Of a stretch of 21,253 nucleotides of DNA, positions 1 through 7,328 are shown piece after piece; positions within the stretch are counted from its first letter, which is position 1, and each line of letters starts with the position of its first letter. The position numbers and the translations under genes are program-made. The stretch is taken from assembly GCA_963656085.1 (NCBI GenBank), contig CAVKHV010000028.1:1-21253 (forward strand). The letters are read 5' to 3'. The notes under the pieces were generated by a model. It was not told where the DNA came from, did not search any database, and worked only from the letters and a program-made list of their open reading frames with translations. The DNA comes from CAVALG01 sp963656085 (GTDB lineage Bacteria > Bacillota > Clostridia > Oscillospirales > Acutalibacteraceae).

Positions 1-1
1 G

Positions 2-328
2 GGCGATACAAGAACGGTGCTGCATTTTCACCCGGCGCTTGCCCCCTACAAGGCTGCGGTTCTGCCGCTCAGCAAAAAGTTAGCCGAGCCTGCACGCAAA
101 GTATTTGCGGAACTTGCCCGTGATTATATGATAGACTATGACGATACAGGCTCAATCGGCAAGCGTTACCGCCGTCAGGACGAAATCGGCACACCGTACT
201 GCATAACTTATGATTTTGACAGTGAAAACGACGGCTGCGTTACGGTCCGCGACCGTGACACTATGGAGCAGGTAAGGCTCCCGATAGGCGAACTTTCGGC
301 ATTTATTAAATCCAAACTTGCATTTTAA
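2..328 (+). CDS. glyS: Glycyl-tRNA synthetase, single-chain type, C-terminal fragment (5' end outside window)
   Basis: This is the C-terminal part of a class II glycyl-tRNA synthetase of the homodimeric kind, which charges tRNA-Gly in the cytoplasm. The reading frame is open from base 2, the first complete codon, so the gene runs in from outside the window. The visible part is the anticodon-binding domain. It begins DTRTVLHFHPALAP and contains the family's conserved block GSIGKRYRRQDEIGTP followed by TVRDRDTMEQVRLP. An internal ATG at 17 is not a start, because conserved sequence precedes it. The next gene starts 38 bases downstream, so the two may be co-transcribed. The family assignment is from recognised motifs and is secure. 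Promoter, N-terminus and catalytic core cannot be seen. Confidence 0.93.
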   Translation, partial: GDTRTVLHFHPALAPYKAAVLPLSKKLAEPARKVFAELARDYMIDYDDTGSIGKRYRRQDEIGTPYCITYDFDSENDGCVTVRDRDTMEQVRLPIGELSAFIKSKLAF

Positions 329-366
329 TCGGTCTTGAATTTTCCGTTGGAAAAGGAGCGGATTAT

Positions 367-930
367 ATGTTAAAATCCAAAAAAAATAATGACGGCGGCA
401 CCCCGGTTTCGGACAAAAAGAAGATGATTTTTATCTTCTCGGTAGTTGCTGTGGTTGCGGTTGCCGTAATAGTTATTGTAATAGGACAGATTACGGGCGC
501 TTTCCCCATAATCGGCAAGGGCAAAAAAGGGGGAAACGGTTCGTCATCGTCCTCCTCATCCGGCGGTCCCGGCGTTGTGTACGAGAACACCGACGACACC
601 AAAAATATCGGCGGAACCGAATCAAGAACCTATTCGCCCGAAGAGTCCGACCAGGCTAAATCAGACGATTACTATATTGAACAAGCGCAGCAAAACCCGA
701 TTAAAATGACCCTTGAGGTTTACGAAAAAATTGACATTCCCGAAAACGCCCAAAACACAATAACCTATGCCGCCGTGCGCGATATGCTGGGCGGCGACGG
801 CGTTAAAATGGATACAAACGACGCCGCAACCGAAATTTATATGTGGGCTTCAACCGATAATAAAGGTTACGCCAAACTTACTTTTAAAAACGGCGTAATT
901 GCAGGTAAATCGCAATGGGGGCTGAAATAA
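367..930 (+). CDS. Membrane-anchored protein with a DUF3862/BLIP-like C-terminal domain
   Basis: The function is unknown. The 187-residue protein has a Lys/Asn-rich cytoplasmic start, one strong transmembrane segment at about residues 18-40 (IFIFSVVAVVAVAVIVIVI), and a low-complexity Gly/Ser linker near 53-67. A 100-residue extracytoplasmic region follows. Its last 60 residues (TYAAVRDMLGGDGVKM, then YMWASTDNKGYAKLTF, ending VIAGKSQWGLK) resemble the DUF3862 / beta-lactamase-inhibitor-like fold, whose pattern is a V..iLGg.G turn and a C-terminal KsQ.GL. An AAGGAG site lies 9 bases before ATG 367, which supports this start. The stop codon is followed immediately by the TTG of queH, suggesting co-translation, though no functional link is apparent. 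Anchoring outside the membrane is inferred from topology. The domain call is by pattern only. Confidence 0.7.
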   Translation: MLKSKKNNDGGTPVSDKKKMIFIFSVVAVVAVAVIVIVIGQITGAFPIIGKGKKGGNGSSSSSSSGGPGVVYENTDDTKNIGGTESRTYSPEESDQAKSDDYYIEQAQQNPIKMTLEVYEKIDIPENAQNTITYAAVRDMLGGDGVKMDTNDAATEIYMWASTDNKGYAKLTFKNGVIAGKSQWGLK

Positions 931-1470
931 TTGGAGAATAAAACGCTGTTGCACATATGCTGCGCGCCCTGCTCGGTTATGTGCATTGAGTCGCTGCGCA
1001 GCGAAGGAATCGAGCCGCACGGGCTTTGGTACAACCCCAACATTCACCCGTATACCGAGTACCGTGCACGCAAAAACACGCTGGTTGAATATGCCCAAAA
1101 AATAAGCATGAGCCTGACGGTTGAAAACACCTACGGCTTGCGCGAGTTTGTTAAAAATGTGGCTGACGATATCGACGGGCGGTGTTCTTACTGTTATGAA
1201 GTGCGGCTTGAAAAAGCGGCGGAATTTGCCGCCGCAAACGGGTTTTCGTCATTTACCACAACGCTGCTCATTAGCCCCTATCAAAAGCACGATTTGATTG
1301 CCGAAACCGCAAAAAAATGCGGTGAAAGACACGGCGTTGAGTTTTTATACCGCGATTTTCGCCCCCTGTTCCGCGAGGGACAGCAAAAAGCGCGCGAAGC
1401 AGGTATGTATATGCAAAAATACTGCGGCTGCATCTTCAGCGAAGAAGAAAGATACTTATCTAGACGTTAG
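931..1470 (+). CDS. queH: Epoxyqueuosine reductase QueH
   Basis: QueH catalyses the last step of queuosine synthesis in tRNA, reducing epoxyqueuosine to queuosine. It replaces the unrelated cobalamin-dependent QueG in many Firmicutes. All hallmark cysteines are visible: Cys10-Cys11 in LLHICCAPC near the N-terminus, Cys85/Cys88 in GRCSYCYEVRL, and Cys165/Cys167 in KYCGCIFSEEERY. The length, 179 residues, is near the low end of the family. The start is a TTG directly abutting the previous stop (TAA-TTG); no better start keeps the LLHICC block. The final residues SRR and the stop codon lie inside the left arm of a repeat element that begins at 1461, so the gene's 3' end appears to have been rewritten by the repeat. 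All catalytic motifs are upstream of that point. Confidence 0.93.
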   Translation: MENKTLLHICCAPCSVMCIESLRSEGIEPHGLWYNPNIHPYTEYRARKNTLVEYAQKISMSLTVENTYGLREFVKNVADDIDGRCSYCYEVRLEKAAEFAAANGFSSFTTTLLISPYQKHDLIAETAKKCGERHGVEFLYRDFRPLFREGQQKAREAGMYMQKYCGCIFSEEERYLSRR

Positions 1471-1667
1471 ATATTAGACAGTAGATGTTAGATGATGGTA
1501 CTGTCAATTTGGGGATAGGCGGTAAGCATTCAATCCTTGCCTCCCTCTGACGAGGGAGGTGGGTTTGCCCTTTGGGCAAACCCGGAGGGAGAGACAAAGT
1601 AAAGCAGGGCAGTTTTTACCGTCTGTTCTCAACCTAACCGTCACCAACATCTAATATCTAAAATCTA
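1461..1667 (+). repeat. Composite inverted-repeat element, copy 1 (heptamer arms, double-hairpin core)
   Basis: The left arm (1461-1495) is five consecutive heptamers of consensus TAGAYRT. The right arm (1647-1667) holds three heptamers in the opposite orientation (ACATCTA, ATATCTA, AAATCTA). Between them lies a core with two adjacent perfect hairpins: CCTCCCTC (1540-1547) with GAGGGAGG (1552-1559), and GGGTTTGCCC (1561-1570) with GGGCAAACCC (1574-1583). The core ends with GGAGGGAGAG, which could compete for the first stem. There is no coding capacity. It occupies nearly the whole queH-alaS gap, and the right arm ends about 13 bases before the alaS ribosome binding site. Two further copies occur in the window (6477-7306 inverted, 21125-21253). 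The MITE-like character is an inference. Confidence 0.88.
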
Positions 1668-1692
1668 AATTCAAAGAACAGGAGTCAGAATA

Positions 1693-4317
1693 ATGGAGTG
1701 GACATCCCTTAACGATTTAAGAGAAAAATTTTTATCATTTTTTGAAAGCAAGGGGCATTTGCGGCTGCCGAGTTTTCCGCTCGTTCCGAAAAACGACAAC
1801 TCGCTTTTGCTTATAAATTCGGGTATGGCGCCGATGAAAAAATATTTCACAAGGGAAATCACCCCTCCGCGCGACCGTGTGACGACCTGCCAGAAATGCA
1901 TTCGCACGCCCGACCTTGAACGCGTCGGCAAGACCGCGCGCCACGGCACATATTTTGAGATGCTCGGAAACTTCTCGTTCGGCGATTATTTCAAAAATGA
2001 GGCTATCCCGTGGGCGTGGGAGTTTTTAACCGAAACGCTTAAAATCCCGGCAGACCTGCTGTGGCCGTCGGTTTACGAAAGCGACGACGAAGCCTACGCT
2101 ATCTGGCGCGATGTTATCGGCGTGCCCGAAGAGCGCATTGTAAGGCTCGGCAAAGAAGATAACTTCTGGGAACACGGCACGGGACCCTGCGGACCGTGCA
2201 GCGAAATATATTTCGACCGCGGCGAAAAATACGGCTGCGGCGCGCCTGACTGCAAACCCGGCTGCGACTGCGACCGTTATATGGAAATATGGAACAACGT
2301 TTTCACGCAGTTTGACAACCTCGGCAACGGCGAATACGCCGAACTTGAGCGCAAAAATATAGACACCGGTATGGGACTTGAGCGTCTTGCCTGCGTTATG
2401 CAGGGTGTTGACAATATGTTTGAGGTTGACACAATACGCAAAATTTTGGACAAAGTTTGCGAAATATCGGGCAAAAAGTACGGCTGCGGCGGCGCGGAGG
2501 ATGTTTCTATCCGTGCGATCACCGACCACGCCCGCGCTTCCGCTTTTATGATATGCGACGGTATTTTTCCCTCAAACGAGGGCAGAGGCTACGTCCTGCG
2601 CCGCCTTATCCGCCGCGCCGCGCGGCACGGCAGACTGATTGGTATTAACCGCCCGTTTTTGACCGAGGTGTGCGAAACGGTCATAGGCGAAAATGAGGGC
2701 GCATACCCGGAACTTCGCGAAAAGAGAGAACTTATAATGAAAGTGCTTGCAAACGAGGAGGCGGCTTTTGCCAAAACCATTGACGCGGGACTTGCAATAA
2801 TAAACGAAAAAACAAGCGGCGGCGGCGCCCTTTCGGGTGAGGACGCCTTCCGTCTTTACGATACCTACGGATTCCCGTTTGACCTTACCCGTGATATTTT
2901 GGAAGAAAAGGGACTTACGGCGGACGAAGAAACATTTAACCGCCTTATGGACGAGCAGCGCGCAAAGGCACGCGCAGGCAGAAAAGCGGCTGACGCCGAA
3001 TCATGGAAGAGCGACGGTGTTAAACTTGACGGCATTAAACCCACGCAGTTCTGCGGATATACCGAAGAAAAATGCGAGGCAAAGGTCGTTGCCGTCATAG
3101 CGGACGGCGAGCGCACCGAAGCCGCGGGAGAGGGCAGCCGCGCCATACTTATACTTGATAAAACCCCGTTCTACGGCGAGGGCGGCGGTCAGGTAGGCGA
3201 CACGGGCACTATTACCGACGGCAGCGCCGTTTTCACGGTTGAAAACACCACAAAAACGCCCGGCGGCGTGTTTATGCATATAGGTCGCTTAGAGGGCGGC
3301 GCAATAGAAACGGGCGATACGGTAACGGCGGGAATCGACTCCGCGCGCCGTGCCGCAATACGCCGCAACCACACCGCGGCTCACCTGTTGCAGGCGGCTT
3401 TGCGCCGTGTGCTCGGCACACATGTTGAGCAGGCGGGTCAGTTTGTAAACGAAAAGGCTGTGCGCTTCGACTTTACCCATTTTTCGGGACTTTCCCCCGA
3501 AGAACTCACACAGGTTGAAGCCCTTGTAAACAATGTAATACTTTCCGCTAAGGCGGTTGCCAACACCGAAATGCCGATTGACGCGGCTAAAAAACTCGGC
3601 GCAATGGCGCTTTTCGGCGAAAAGTACGGCGATATTGTCCGCGTTGTCGACGTTCCCGAATTTTCAACCGAATTGTGCGGCGGTACGCACGTTAAAAACA
3701 CCGCCGAAATCGGACTTTTCAAAATCCTGTCGGAATCTTCGGTTGCGTCGGGCGTGCGCCGTATTGAGGCGGTAACGGGCACCGGTGTGCTTGACCTTAT
3801 AAATAATTACGAGGCAGCCGCAGCGCAGACCGCCGCAGCGCTTAAACTCAACAACTCTTCCGAAATTCCCGAAAAGGTCCGCCAACTGACCGAGGAATTA
3901 AAAGCAGCCGAGAGAAAAGCGGAGGCGCTTAACTCCAAACTCGCAGCCGCCGCAGTTGAAGATATGTTCAAAAATGCCGAACAGATCGGCTCGGTTCGCC
4001 TTATAACCGCCCGCCTTTCGGGCGTTACGGGCGCGGCGCTTCGCGATATGGGCGACAAAATACGCGACCGCGACTCCGCCGCCGTTGCGGTGCTGGTATC
4101 GGTTTCGGGCAGTTCGGCAACCATTGCGGTTGCCGCAGGTAAGGACGCTGTTGCGGCAGGCGTAATGTCGGGCAAGGCGGTAGGTGCGATTGCAGCCGTT
4201 GCAGGCGGCAAGGGCGGCGGAAAACCCGATTTTGCCATGGCAGGCGCAAAAGACCTCTCGAAAATCGGGGACGCGCTTGCAGCCGCCAAAGATATAATTT
4301 CGGATATGGTAAAATAA
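1693..4317 (+). CDS. alaS: Alanyl-tRNA synthetase
   Basis: AlaRS charges tRNA-Ala and hydrolyses mischarged Ser- and Gly-tRNA-Ala. The 874-residue length is typical of bacterial AlaRS. It opens with the class II catalytic domain (LREKFLSFFESKGHLRLPSFPLVP, motif 2 region around RVGKTARHGTYFEMLGNFSFGDYF). The tRNA-recognition helices follow, with GRGYVLRRLIRRAARHGRLIG. The editing domain carries the zinc ligands His560 and His564 (HTAAH) and Cys662 and His666 (CGGTH). The C-terminal C-Ala domain is Ala/Gly rich (GKGGGKPDFAMAGAKD). ATG 1693 has GGAG 8 bases upstream and matches the usual N-terminus. No T-box leader is visible; the upstream gap is filled by the repeat element. It is followed after 23 bases by the HIT gene and probably heads a five-gene operon. 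Confidence 0.98.
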   Translation: MEWTSLNDLREKFLSFFESKGHLRLPSFPLVPKNDNSLLLINSGMAPMKKYFTREITPPRDRVTTCQKCIRTPDLERVGKTARHGTYFEMLGNFSFGDYFKNEAIPWAWEFLTETLKIPADLLWPSVYESDDEAYAIWRDVIGVPEERIVRLGKEDNFWEHGTGPCGPCSEIYFDRGEKYGCGAPDCKPGCDCDRYMEIWNNVFTQFDNLGNGEYAELERKNIDTGMGLERLACVMQGVDNMFEVDTIRKILDKVCEISGKKYGCGGAEDVSIRAITDHARASAFMICDGIFPSNEGRGYVLRRLIRRAARHGRLIGINRPFLTEVCETVIGENEGAYPELREKRELIMKVLANEEAAFAKTIDAGLAIINEKTSGGGALSGEDAFRLYDTYGFPFDLTRDILEEKGLTADEETFNRLMDEQRAKARAGRKAADAESWKSDGVKLDGIKPTQFCGYTEEKCEAKVVAVIADGERTEAAGEGSRAILILDKTPFYGEGGGQVGDTGTITDGSAVFTVENTTKTPGGVFMHIGRLEGGAIETGDTVTAGIDSARRAAIRRNHTAAHLLQAALRRVLGTHVEQAGQFVNEKAVRFDFTHFSGLSPEELTQVEALVNNVILSAKAVANTEMPIDAAKKLGAMALFGEKYGDIVRVVDVPEFSTELCGGTHVKNTAEIGLFKILSESSVASGVRRIEAVTGTGVLDLINNYEAAAAQTAAALKLNNSSEIPEKVRQLTEELKAAERKAEALNSKLAAAAVEDMFKNAEQIGSVRLITARLSGVTGAALRDMGDKIRDRDSAAVAVLVSVSGSSATIAVAAGKDAVAAGVMSGKAVGAIAAVAGGKGGGKPDFAMAGAKDLSKIGDALAAAKDIISDMVK

Positions 4318-4340
4318 TTTTACGGCAGGGGGACATATAA

Positions 4341-4682
4341 ATGGAAGATTGCCTTTTTTGCAAAATTATCGGCGGCGAAGTACCGTCAACCAAAATTTAC
4401 GAAGATGATTATGTGTATGCCTTTGCGGATATTGCGCCGCAGGCACCGTTCCACGCTGTAATAGTCCCGAAAATCCATATCGGCTCGACCGATGAAATAA
4501 CGGCGGAAAACAGCGTTTACGCCGCAAAGGTGTTTGAAGCGGTTGCGAAAATTGCCAAAGAAAACAACCTTGAAAAGGGATACCGCGTGGTAAACAATTG
4601 CGGTGAGGACGGCGGACAGACCGTCGGACACCTGCATTTTCATCTGCTCGCGAGGAGATATCTGCAATGGCCGCCGGGTTAA
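4341..4682 (+). CDS. HIT family nucleotide hydrolase/transferase (Hint-like)
   Basis: This is a histidine-triad protein of the Hint branch, a family that hydrolyses nucleoside phosphoramidates and aminoacyl-adenylates. The 113-residue length is standard. It begins with the conserved MEDCLFCKIIGGEVPSTKIYED and ends with the active-site triad HLHFHLLA (HxHxH) and the tail WPPG. In most relatives the residues after the triad read GGR; here they read ARRY. That stretch of DNA also holds the AGGAG ribosome binding site of the next gene, which starts inside this one. A link with aminoacyl-adenylate clean-up beside alaS is plausible but is inference from position. The start has a GGGGGA site about 8 bases upstream. 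Confidence 0.93.
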   Translation: MEDCLFCKIIGGEVPSTKIYEDDYVYAFADIAPQAPFHAVIVPKIHIGSTDEITAENSVYAAKVFEAVAKIAKENNLEKGYRVVNNCGEDGGQTVGHLHFHLLARRYLQWPPG

Positions 4683-5407
4683 ATAAAACCGCCGAAAAAC
4701 CGGCGGTACGGAAAAAGGCCAAACTCCGCCTGCCGGGTGAGGCGGTGTATGTGATTGCGACCGTGACCCTGGCGCTTTCGGTAGCGATGATAACATCAAC
4801 CGATTTCGGCGTTTCGATGATAGTGGCACCGGCGTATCTGCTCCACTTAAAACTCGGGTTTTTGTCCTTCGGTCAGGCGGAATATGTTGTTCAGGCGCTG
4901 ATTTTTATAATCTTTTGCGCCGTAATGCGCGGGTTTAAAATCCGCTGGCTTTTCTCTTTCTTTACCGGCGTGTTTTACGGTGCCGTGCTTGATTTATTCA
5001 GGGCGGTCATACCCTGTTTTAATCCGTCGGTCACGCCGCCCGGCTCGCTTTCCATGCCTGTTCGTGTAGTGTGCTTTGCCGTCGGGATGCTGCTTACTTC
5101 ATTCTCGGTATCGCTGTTTTTTAAAACATATTTTTATCCTCAAACTTACGACTTTTTCGTTAAAGGCATCAGCGCAAGGTTCGGGCTTAACCGAGTCAAG
5201 GTCAAAACAGCCTTTGATATTTCCTGCCTTGCCGTTGCCGCCGCACTTACATTTATATTTTTCGGAAAAATCAGAGGAATCGGCGTAGGCACGGTGATAA
5301 TGGCGGCGATAAACGGAACGGTTATCGGGCTGTTCGGTAAATTGGAAGATAAATTTTTGGATGTAAAACCGCTTTTCCCAGGTTTGGCGGAACGGTTTGA
5401 ATTATAA
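4667..5407 (+). CDS. YczE/YitT-like (DUF6198) integral membrane protein
   Basis: This is a hydrophobic 246-residue protein with a basic 22-residue N-terminus and about five to six transmembrane segments: near 28-45, 50-66, 72-92, 99-115, 138-158 and 186-225. The sequence pattern (ITSTDFGVSMIVAPAYLLHLKLGFLSFGQAEYVVQ, and IRGIGVGTVIMAAINGTVIGLFGK near the end) is that of the YczE/YyaS/YitT superfamily, whose substrate or role is not established. The ATG at 4667 overlaps the end of the HIT gene by 16 bases and has GAGGAG 9 bases upstream inside that gene, so the two are translationally coupled. There is no evidence for its substrate. Confidence 0.8.
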   Translation: MAAGLNKTAEKPAVRKKAKLRLPGEAVYVIATVTLALSVAMITSTDFGVSMIVAPAYLLHLKLGFLSFGQAEYVVQALIFIIFCAVMRGFKIRWLFSFFTGVFYGAVLDLFRAVIPCFNPSVTPPGSLSMPVRVVCFAVGMLLTSFSVSLFFKTYFYPQTYDFFVKGISARFGLNRVKVKTAFDISCLAVAAALTFIFFGKIRGIGVGTVIMAAINGTVIGLFGKLEDKFLDVKPLFPGLAERFEL

Positions 5408-5427
5408 TTTTTACGGAGATGTTTAAA

Positions 5428-5967
5428 ATGGATAAATTCTACACAATGAATATTGCCGGTCTGAAACGGCAGTTGCCCCTTTGCGAAGTGAACGAGCATC
5501 TTGACATTGCGGCGTTTATACTTTTCGGCGACACCGAAGTGACCGTTGCGGCGGCTGCCGAATTGGTTAAAAAATGCCCCGAATTTGATGTTCTCGTCAC
5601 CCCGGAGGCAAAAAGCATACCGCTTGCATATGAGATTTCACGCCAAACCGGCAAAAAATATTTCGTTGCAAGAAAGGGCACCAAAGTTTATATGGTAGAC
5701 CCGATTGAGGTTGATGTTGAGTCAATAACCACACAGCGTCCGCAAAAACTCTACCTCGGCAAAGCCGAAGCGGATGAGATGAAGGGCAAGCGCGTGCTTA
5801 TAGTTGACGATGTTATCTCAACCGGGGAGTCGATCGCCGCAATGCGCGAACTTGTTGCAAAAGCCGGCGGAAAAGAGGCTGCCGCGGCAGCGGTATTGGC
5901 TGAAGGCGACGCTGCCGAGCGTGACGATATAATCTTCCTCGAAAAACTTCCGCTTTTCGCAAAATAA
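5428..5967 (+). CDS. Purine/adenine phosphoribosyltransferase-like protein
   Basis: This is a type I phosphoribosyltransferase with the PRPP-binding loop VLIVDDVISTGES (near residues 118-130), the acidic pair DD and the TGES loop being diagnostic. The domain order fits adenine-type enzymes: a short N-terminal hood (MNIAGLKRQLP), then VLVTPEAKSIPLAYEIS, then the flexible segment, then the PRPP motif. The substrate is probably a purine base. It is distinct from a canonical Apt in lacking the usual N-terminal block, so I give no symbol. The start at 5428 is chosen because GGAG (5415-5418) is 9 bases upstream; an in-frame ATG at 5419 overlaps that site and is unlikely. It yields 179 residues. The stop overlaps the ybaK start by one base (TAATG). 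Confidence 0.82.
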   Translation: MDKFYTMNIAGLKRQLPLCEVNEHLDIAAFILFGDTEVTVAAAAELVKKCPEFDVLVTPEAKSIPLAYEISRQTGKKYFVARKGTKVYMVDPIEVDVESITTQRPQKLYLGKAEADEMKGKRVLIVDDVISTGESIAAMRELVAKAGGKEAAAAAVLAEGDAAERDDIIFLEKLPLFAK

Positions 5968-6452
5968 TGAAAAACGGACAAAAGCACGAAGAAAAGACCA
6001 ATGCCGTCCGCCTGCTTGAACAGAAAAAAACAGCCTTCCGCCTTCATAATTACGGGGGCGAGGCAATAAGCGGAACAGAGGTCGCGGCGGTGTTGGGCGA
6101 AGACCCCGACGATGTTTTTAAAACCCTCGTAACGGTCGGAAAAAGCGGCGCGCACTATGTTTTTGTTGTGCCCGTAAACCGTGAACTCGACCTGAAAAAA
6201 GCGGCACGCACCGTTGGCGAGAAGAGCGTTGATATGGTAAAATCACGCGAACTTCTGCCGCTTACCGGGTATATTCACGGCGGCTGTTCCCCCGTCGGGA
6301 TGAAAAAGTTTTTACGTACTGTCGTACATACGTCGGCGGCGGAGCGTGACAGAATTTTCGTAAGCGGCGGAAAAATCGGTATGCAGATTGAAACCACCCT
6401 TGATGAACTGAAAAAAGTCGTCCGCCTTGAACTTGCCGACTTGTGTAAATAA
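5967..6452 (+). CDS. ybaK: YbaK/EbsC-type aminoacyl-tRNA deacylase
   Basis: YbaK-family proteins hydrolyse misacylated tRNA in trans, chiefly Cys-tRNA-Pro. The 161-residue protein shows the family layout: AVRLLEQKKTAFRLHNYGG at the N-terminus, DPDDVFKTLVTVGKSG with the conserved VFKTL, the catalytic-region lysine in VPVNRELDLKKAA, then GYIHGGCSPVGMKK (the usual Gy..GgiSPvG) and a C-terminal LDELKKV. Start and stop overlap with the preceding gene (TAATG) indicates translational coupling. It is the last gene of the alaS run, and its tRNA-proofreading role fits with AlaRS. The exact mischarged substrate cannot be read from sequence. No terminator follows; the expanded repeat begins 24 bases later. 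Confidence 0.9.
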   Translation: MKNGQKHEEKTNAVRLLEQKKTAFRLHNYGGEAISGTEVAAVLGEDPDDVFKTLVTVGKSGAHYVFVVPVNRELDLKKAARTVGEKSVDMVKSRELLPLTGYIHGGCSPVGMKKFLRTVVHTSAAERDRIFVSGGKIGMQIETTLDELKKVVRLELADLCK

Positions 6453-6476
6453 TTTGCAGTTACGGGATTTGAATGT

Positions 6477-6960
6477 TAGATGATAGATGTTAGACTGTAG
6501 ATGTGGTAAGTGGTAGTTTTGATAATAGACGTTGAATTTTCCTTGCAGATAGTTTTTCTCTCCCGTACTAGACATTAGACGTTAGACGGTAGACATTAGA
6601 TGTGGTAAGTGGTAGTTTTGATAATAGACGTTGAATTTTCCTTGCAGATAGTTTTTCTCTCCCGTACTAGACATTAGACGTTAGACGGTAGACATTAGAT
6701 GTGGTAAGTGGTAGTTTTGATAATAGACGTTGAATTTTCCTTGCAGATAGTTTTTCTCTCCCGTACTAGACATTAGACGTTAGACGGTAGACATTAGATG
6801 TGGTAAGTGGTAGTTTTGATAATAGACGTTGAATTTTCCTTGCAGATAGTTTTTCTCTCCCGTACTAGACATTAGACGTTAGACGGTAGACATTAGATGT
6901 GGTAAGTGGTAGTTTTGATAATAGACGGTGGATTGTTCTTACAGTTAGCTTTTTTCTCTC
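6477..6960 (+). repeat. 99-bp tandem array (about five units)
   Basis: Units start at 6477 (92 bases), 6569, 6668, 6767 (99 bases each) and 6866 (diverges after about 60 bases and runs into the core). The three complete 99-base units look identical by eye. Each has a heptamer run TAGACAT TAGACGT TAGACGG TAGACAT TAGATGT, then GGTAAGTGGTAG, a T/A-rich middle, and CTCTCCCGTAC. The first unit has four heptamers instead of five and is exactly 7 bases shorter, so the heptamer is the mutational step. The unit ends in a fragment of the core edge (CTCTCCC), as if the element were duplicated without its core. Confidence 0.95.
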
Positions 6961-7048
6961 CCTCCGTCACGGCTACGCCGTGCCACCTCCCTCGTCAGAG
7001 GGAGGCAAGGGTTTAAGCGTACCGTCAGCCCGCAAGCTGCCGTTCACC

Positions 7049-7210
7049 ACATCTAATGTCTAAAATCTAACATCTAACATCTAGTACACCACATCTAATG
7101 TCTAAAATCTAACATCTAACATCTAGTACACCACATCTAATGTCTAAAATCTAACATCTAACATCTAGTACACCACATCTAATGTCTAAAATCTAACGTC
7201 TAAAATCTAT
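7049..7210 (+). repeat. 42-bp tandem array (four units)
   Basis: Units start at 7049, 7091, 7133 and 7175. Each is five reverse-orientation heptamers (ACATCTA ATGTCTA AAATCTA ACATCTA ACATCTA) plus a 7-base joint GTACACC, so the period is six heptamer lengths. The fourth unit decays after four heptamers. It is the mirror arm of the 99-base array. The joints in both arrays contain GTAC next to TAGA/TCTA, marking the outer boundary of the element. Confidence 0.95.
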
Positions 7211-7328
7211 AATGGCAAGAGGGTTGTGCTTACCGTCAGCGTTCAAACTACAGTCACCCTTGTCTAACGTCTAGCGTCTAAAGTCTAGCGTCTAACATCT
7301 AATGTCCGGCATAATGTTTAGTGTGGTA

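Larger units (their letters stand above)
6477..7306 (-). repeat. Composite inverted-repeat element, copy 2, inverted and expanded
   Basis: An 830-base non-coding block between ybaK and the sigma-like gene. Its centre (6956-7009) is the reverse complement of the core at the window's end, including the hairpin CACGGC-TAC-GCCGTG (6968-6982) and the CCTCCCTC / GAGGGAGG pair. The segment just beyond the core (7021-7060, with CCCGCAAGCTGCCGTTCACC) is a near-perfect reverse complement of 21157-21187. The left arm is expanded into a 99-base tandem array and the right arm into a 42-base tandem array. Beyond these, 7213-7306 repeats a degraded right half, with a second CTTACCGTCAGC and heptamers of the type ACGTCTA and GCGTCTA. 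No convincing reading frame lies in the block. Confidence 0.9.

Noticed and set aside
1471..1692. T-box riboswitch ahead of alaS
   Set aside because: No T-box sequence (TGGNACCGCG-like), specifier loop or terminator is visible; the gap is filled by the repeat element.
6312..6575. Minus-strand open frame spanning the end of ybaK and the start of the repeats
   Set aside because: It reads into the tandem repeats and antisense to ybaK, with no family similarity; not a gene.
6477..7210. The regularly repeated blocks as a CRISPR array
   Set aside because: The units are contiguous and near identical along their whole length, with no variable spacers, and no cas gene is nearby.
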